Below, piece by piece: positions 8,201-8,348 of a stretch of 8,348 nt of DNA. The notes below the pieces were generated by a model that was not told the DNA's origin, did no database searches, and worked only from the letters and a program-made list of their open reading frames with translations. A program made the position numbers and the translations under genes. Origin of the DNA: Porticoccaceae bacterium (GTDB lineage: Bacteria; Pseudomonadota; Gammaproteobacteria; Pseudomonadales; Porticoccaceae); contig PCDB01000033.1 of the NCBI GenBank assembly GCA_002591625.1, positions 1-8,348 of the forward strand, in the 5' to 3' direction. Position 1 is the stretch's first letter. Each line of letters begins with the position of its first letter.

Positions 8201-8303
8201 GCATGACAACATATGGCATCTGATCCAATGCCTGACGCATCATGGTCTCTCTTGCTTGCGATTCGGCCAAAGCGACTTTAAGTTTCGCTATTTCATCTTT
8301 CAT
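2289..8303 (-). CDS. giant cytoplasmic hybrid histidine kinase with eleven tandem PAS domains, HisKA, HATPase_c and two receivers
   Basis: This is a sensor kinase of 2004 residues. Order: short charged helix (1-22); eleven PAS_7-like domains (about 23-1474); HisKA (about 1495-1566); HATPase_c (about 1612-1726); receiver 1 (about 1758-1872); receiver 2 (about 1877-1997). The phospho-acceptor is His1508 in MSHELRTPLN. ATP-binding motifs are the N box with Asn1623 and Asn1627, G1 DSGIGMS (1658-1664), F box LFSSF, and G2 GGTGLGLA (1687-1694). Receiver 1 has Asp1763-1765, acceptor Asp1807, Ser1837 in place of Thr, and Lys1856. Receiver 2 has Glu1883/Asp1884, acceptor Asp1929, Thr in VVTA, and Lys1981 in IIQKSG. 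I see no signal peptide, membrane helix or Hpt domain, so it should be soluble. The ATG at 8303 is well supported: in-frame stops lie 6 and 15 bases upstream (TAA 8307-8309, TAG 8316-8318), and a GAGGA site sits 6 bases before it. The kinase-REC-REC layout followed by a DYDTKP receiver is a known arrangement; the size of the PAS array is what stands out. Input ligand unknown. Confidence 0.97.
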   Translation of the reverse strand: MKDEIAKLKVALAESQARETMMRQALDQMPYVVMLWDENDDLASFNDRAKKSHAQMGFEVRPGMNMRDLFEFYADFAEQQFKGRPKELAKSRNGLTREQFIRAEMDLHKSQDGLPRIIHVEATGQYIEAIDTLLPAGGLMSFRRDVSKEKKNDRQRDTLSKAIEGTNEAVFVWDPDDHLSVFNSSAQRLMSKFGISMHLGMSYSDMQAMGFRHVRDHKEGFSSVDAERFITNAKAEAKKRRSESGKKRVIHNPATDSFIEGHDTLLQDGSLISIMRDVTEEKKQEVERDRLVNAIDKMQDPIMIWDDSDQLVAFNETAYRNGLDVGFEMHVGMKMKDQLSVLYDHFKSQYVDSEDSFIEFTRGLDKSEWIASETTRQKKGGTSTNFNPSLDKYFEASDTPLPDGGLVSIFRDVTTEKRQQMDQERLVNAIDKMKDGVMVWDDRDNLFAFNEAASESYAATTGVQLRLGMTHIELQGSLYDQRAGDPNIIKDSMDRESYIRETSQVHRLKSTQTRAVYNGKLDKYFVSTDTILPDDGVITVFRDVSEEKKQELERDRMRQAIDQMHDAVLVWDDKDTLVAFNVAAQKWNDEDWGSHLRLGMTQKILMGELYENLEQRYESDPEALKKTLGGLEKSDYIKNEIQKHKTNRGVANIFYNPIQSKYFESKDTTLPDGGWIQVVRDITQQKKQEIEGQRLQNAIEYLDDPIWVFDDKNELVAFNRAMSQIHKADFGKQLVIGLTLDDLMGEFYDLQLEEGYKPDGLKREDYVAKLIKEFRSGSGQIRPVFNPMLDIQFEAKDTVLPDNSFVTVFRDVTVEKKQQAERDRLLQSFNQMRDGLMLWSEKNELLFFNDAVRGWYSAMGLPIEIGSSLEQIWSDFYETIKRKYSDSPGEFSAFTDGLNKSEFIEQAVAKYQHSEAYIIDNPALDLFLEVKNTRLPDGVLVATLRDITESRKQETAKDRLLQAIDGMQDGILVCDENDEVFAFNKRFQAFHEDGTGKKVWTGKRFSEVLEEYYEVSSADEVIGSLSREEYVSSTIEKFKSISLQEPEYNPAINKYIQPATSVFADGSFMIVFRDVTDFKEQELERDRMFNSINKMRDGLMIWDDDNRLLLFNETCEKWNAESGIPLKLGMTLSEVWSEFYDELERRYRDRPTELLQLTDGLDREGFIAKGAENHNASSDAFIIENPILDKYLEVNNTRLPDGVLVQGLRDVTDAKKQEIERERMVQAINEMSDAILVWDENERLVAVNEAMVKEHGETQGREFSLGMTFGELMGNYYDDQVRTGYIPDGLDREEYINQNLELIKTSSGKPRSSFNPILNKHYDIIDKLLRDGGWITSIRDVSNERSQELERERLLKAIESIPEPMALWDGEDRLVNFNNAFKELHRGFDVRFERGIDLRTYAREAYEKGLYVSEEAITDEFIDQIIENRNKISGSSESQQARLGDGRFFNAFNTKLPDGGSITFMTDVSDLKKRENELGVLVDELANARDEANKASETKSLFVANMSHELRTPLNAVIGLAELLKEDAEDDGMDEYQEPLERIHTAGKHLLALINDVLDVSKIEAGKIDFNIEEFSVEKLIGEVVATTQQLADSNRNSLDLTCSQDLGTIRSDETRVRQIIFNLVANACKFTENGSVSIDATLRKVGDDEFVDIKVIDSGIGMSPEQTEKLFSSFVQADSSTTRKYGGTGLGLAISKQLAEAMGGELTVVSELGNGSTFTASLPTVVEIQKDDFTTPKPTKISNQEKLPTSNLSGTAKVLVIDDDPIVLDMMKQHLGGEGFEVILADSGKKGIELARTESPAVITLDILMPEMDGWSVLRTLKADSVTADIPVVMASILDEQKQGLALGANDYVSKPIDRDKLVSALRRLVGSGPGKSVLVVEDDPDSRMFIQRLLRSEECQVNETVNGKEALEYLEAAERLPDLILLDLMMPVMDGFEFLTLIKEVESFKTIPILVVTAADLSKSDHKRLLGSVENIIQKSGLEQDQILREITNLISSKSKGE
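2294..2299 (-). promoter_or_regulatory. Shine-Dalgarno site of the stand-alone receiver gene
   Basis: The minus strand reads AAGGAG here, 9 bases before the ATG at 2284. It lies inside the last coding codons of the kinase, whose stop is at 2289-2291. The overlap of ribosome-binding site and upstream gene supports translational coupling of kinase and receiver. Confidence 0.8.
3882..8237 (-). repeat. coding tandem array of eleven PAS_7-like units inside the kinase
   Basis: Unit limits in kinase residues are: 1, 23-159; 2, 160-291; 3, 292-426; 4, 427-557; 5, 558-695; 6, 696-825; 7, 826-960; 8, 961-1088; 9, 1089-1224; 10, 1225-1354; 11, about 1355-1474. Each opens with an A-I-D-x-M helix, then a WDD-x-D-x-L-x-x-FN block (for example VWDDKDTLVAFN in unit 5), then an LGMT block, an acidic D/E-Y/F-I block, and, in units 2-10, an N-P-x-L-D-K-Y-F-E-like strand (N-G in unit 4). 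Most then have an LPDGG turn, and each closes with RDVT followed by a charged helix such as EEKKQELERDRM. Units 1, 3, 5, 7 and 9 are long and the even units short. Protein motifs are conserved, but nucleotide sequences have drifted, largely at third codon positions in the stretch I compared (units 7 and 9). The duplications are therefore old and the units have stayed under selection. Confidence 0.93.
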
Positions 8304-8309
8304 GTCTTA

Positions 8310-8314
8310 TCCTC
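8310..8314 (-). promoter_or_regulatory. Shine-Dalgarno site of the hybrid kinase gene
   Basis: The minus strand reads GAGGA, 6 bases before the ATG at 8303. Together with the in-frame stops TAA (8307-8309) and TAG (8316-8318) just upstream, it fixes the kinase start. Confidence 0.7.
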
Positions 8315-8348
8315 GCTAGACTTGCGGTGTTTCAAAATCTGCCAGCGA

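Noticed and set aside
3882..8237. Regularly spaced DNA repeats about 400 bases apart, as a CRISPR or non-coding satellite
   Set aside because: The periodicity is in the protein; repeated DNA segments are diverged and in frame, fully explained by the PAS units.
3882..8237. LOV flavin-binding or FixL-type haem-binding PAS domains
   Set aside because: No NCRFLQ-type cysteine motif is present, and I found no conserved histidine shared across the units that would suggest a haem ligand.
2289..8303. Assembly artefact or collapsed/expanded repeat creating the PAS array
   Set aside because: Units differ throughout at both protein and DNA level, so copies from misassembly, which would be near-identical, are unlikely.

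Overview
The window is a short stretch of a bacterial chromosome, most likely from a proteobacterium. RarA and the receiver domains have a proteobacterial look, and a marine gamma- or alphaproteobacterium is my best guess, but nothing here fixes the lineage. It is gene-dense, with moderate GC. I see no RNA gene, insertion sequence, CRISPR array or origin. No stretch longer than about 60 bases is free of coding sequence.

Layout. Bases 1-512 (+) hold the C-terminal half of a haloalkane-dehalogenase-like alpha/beta hydrolase. It is either cut by the window edge or N-terminally truncated. Everything else lies on the minus strand as a tight, co-oriented cluster, given here in transcription order. 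First is a 2004-residue hybrid histidine kinase (8303-2289). A 119-residue stand-alone receiver follows 4 bases later (2284-1925). Then, 28 bases on, comes the AAA+ replication-fork protein RarA/MgsA (1896-568). RarA converges on the hydrolase across a 55-base gap without a convincing terminator.

The unusual object is the kinase. About three quarters of it is an array of eleven tandem PAS domains of the PAS_7-like type, followed by HisKA, HATPase_c and two receiver domains. It has no membrane segment and no Hpt domain. The array has a higher-order order. Units 1, 3, 5, 7 and 9 are long (135-138 residues) and units 2, 4, 6, 8 and 10 are short (128-132). The difference lies in one loop, so the array reads as five copies of a PAS pair plus a divergent kinase-proximal unit 11. 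The ten helical linkers between units are all the same length, while the PAS interiors vary.

Working model (inference). The soluble kinase integrates cytoplasmic signals through the PAS array and autophosphorylates at His1508. Phosphate then passes to its own receivers and, through an Hpt protein encoded elsewhere, possibly to the neighbouring DivK-like receiver. RarA may simply be co-transcribed, or its expression may be tied to the same operon. The input signal and output are not visible in the sequence.
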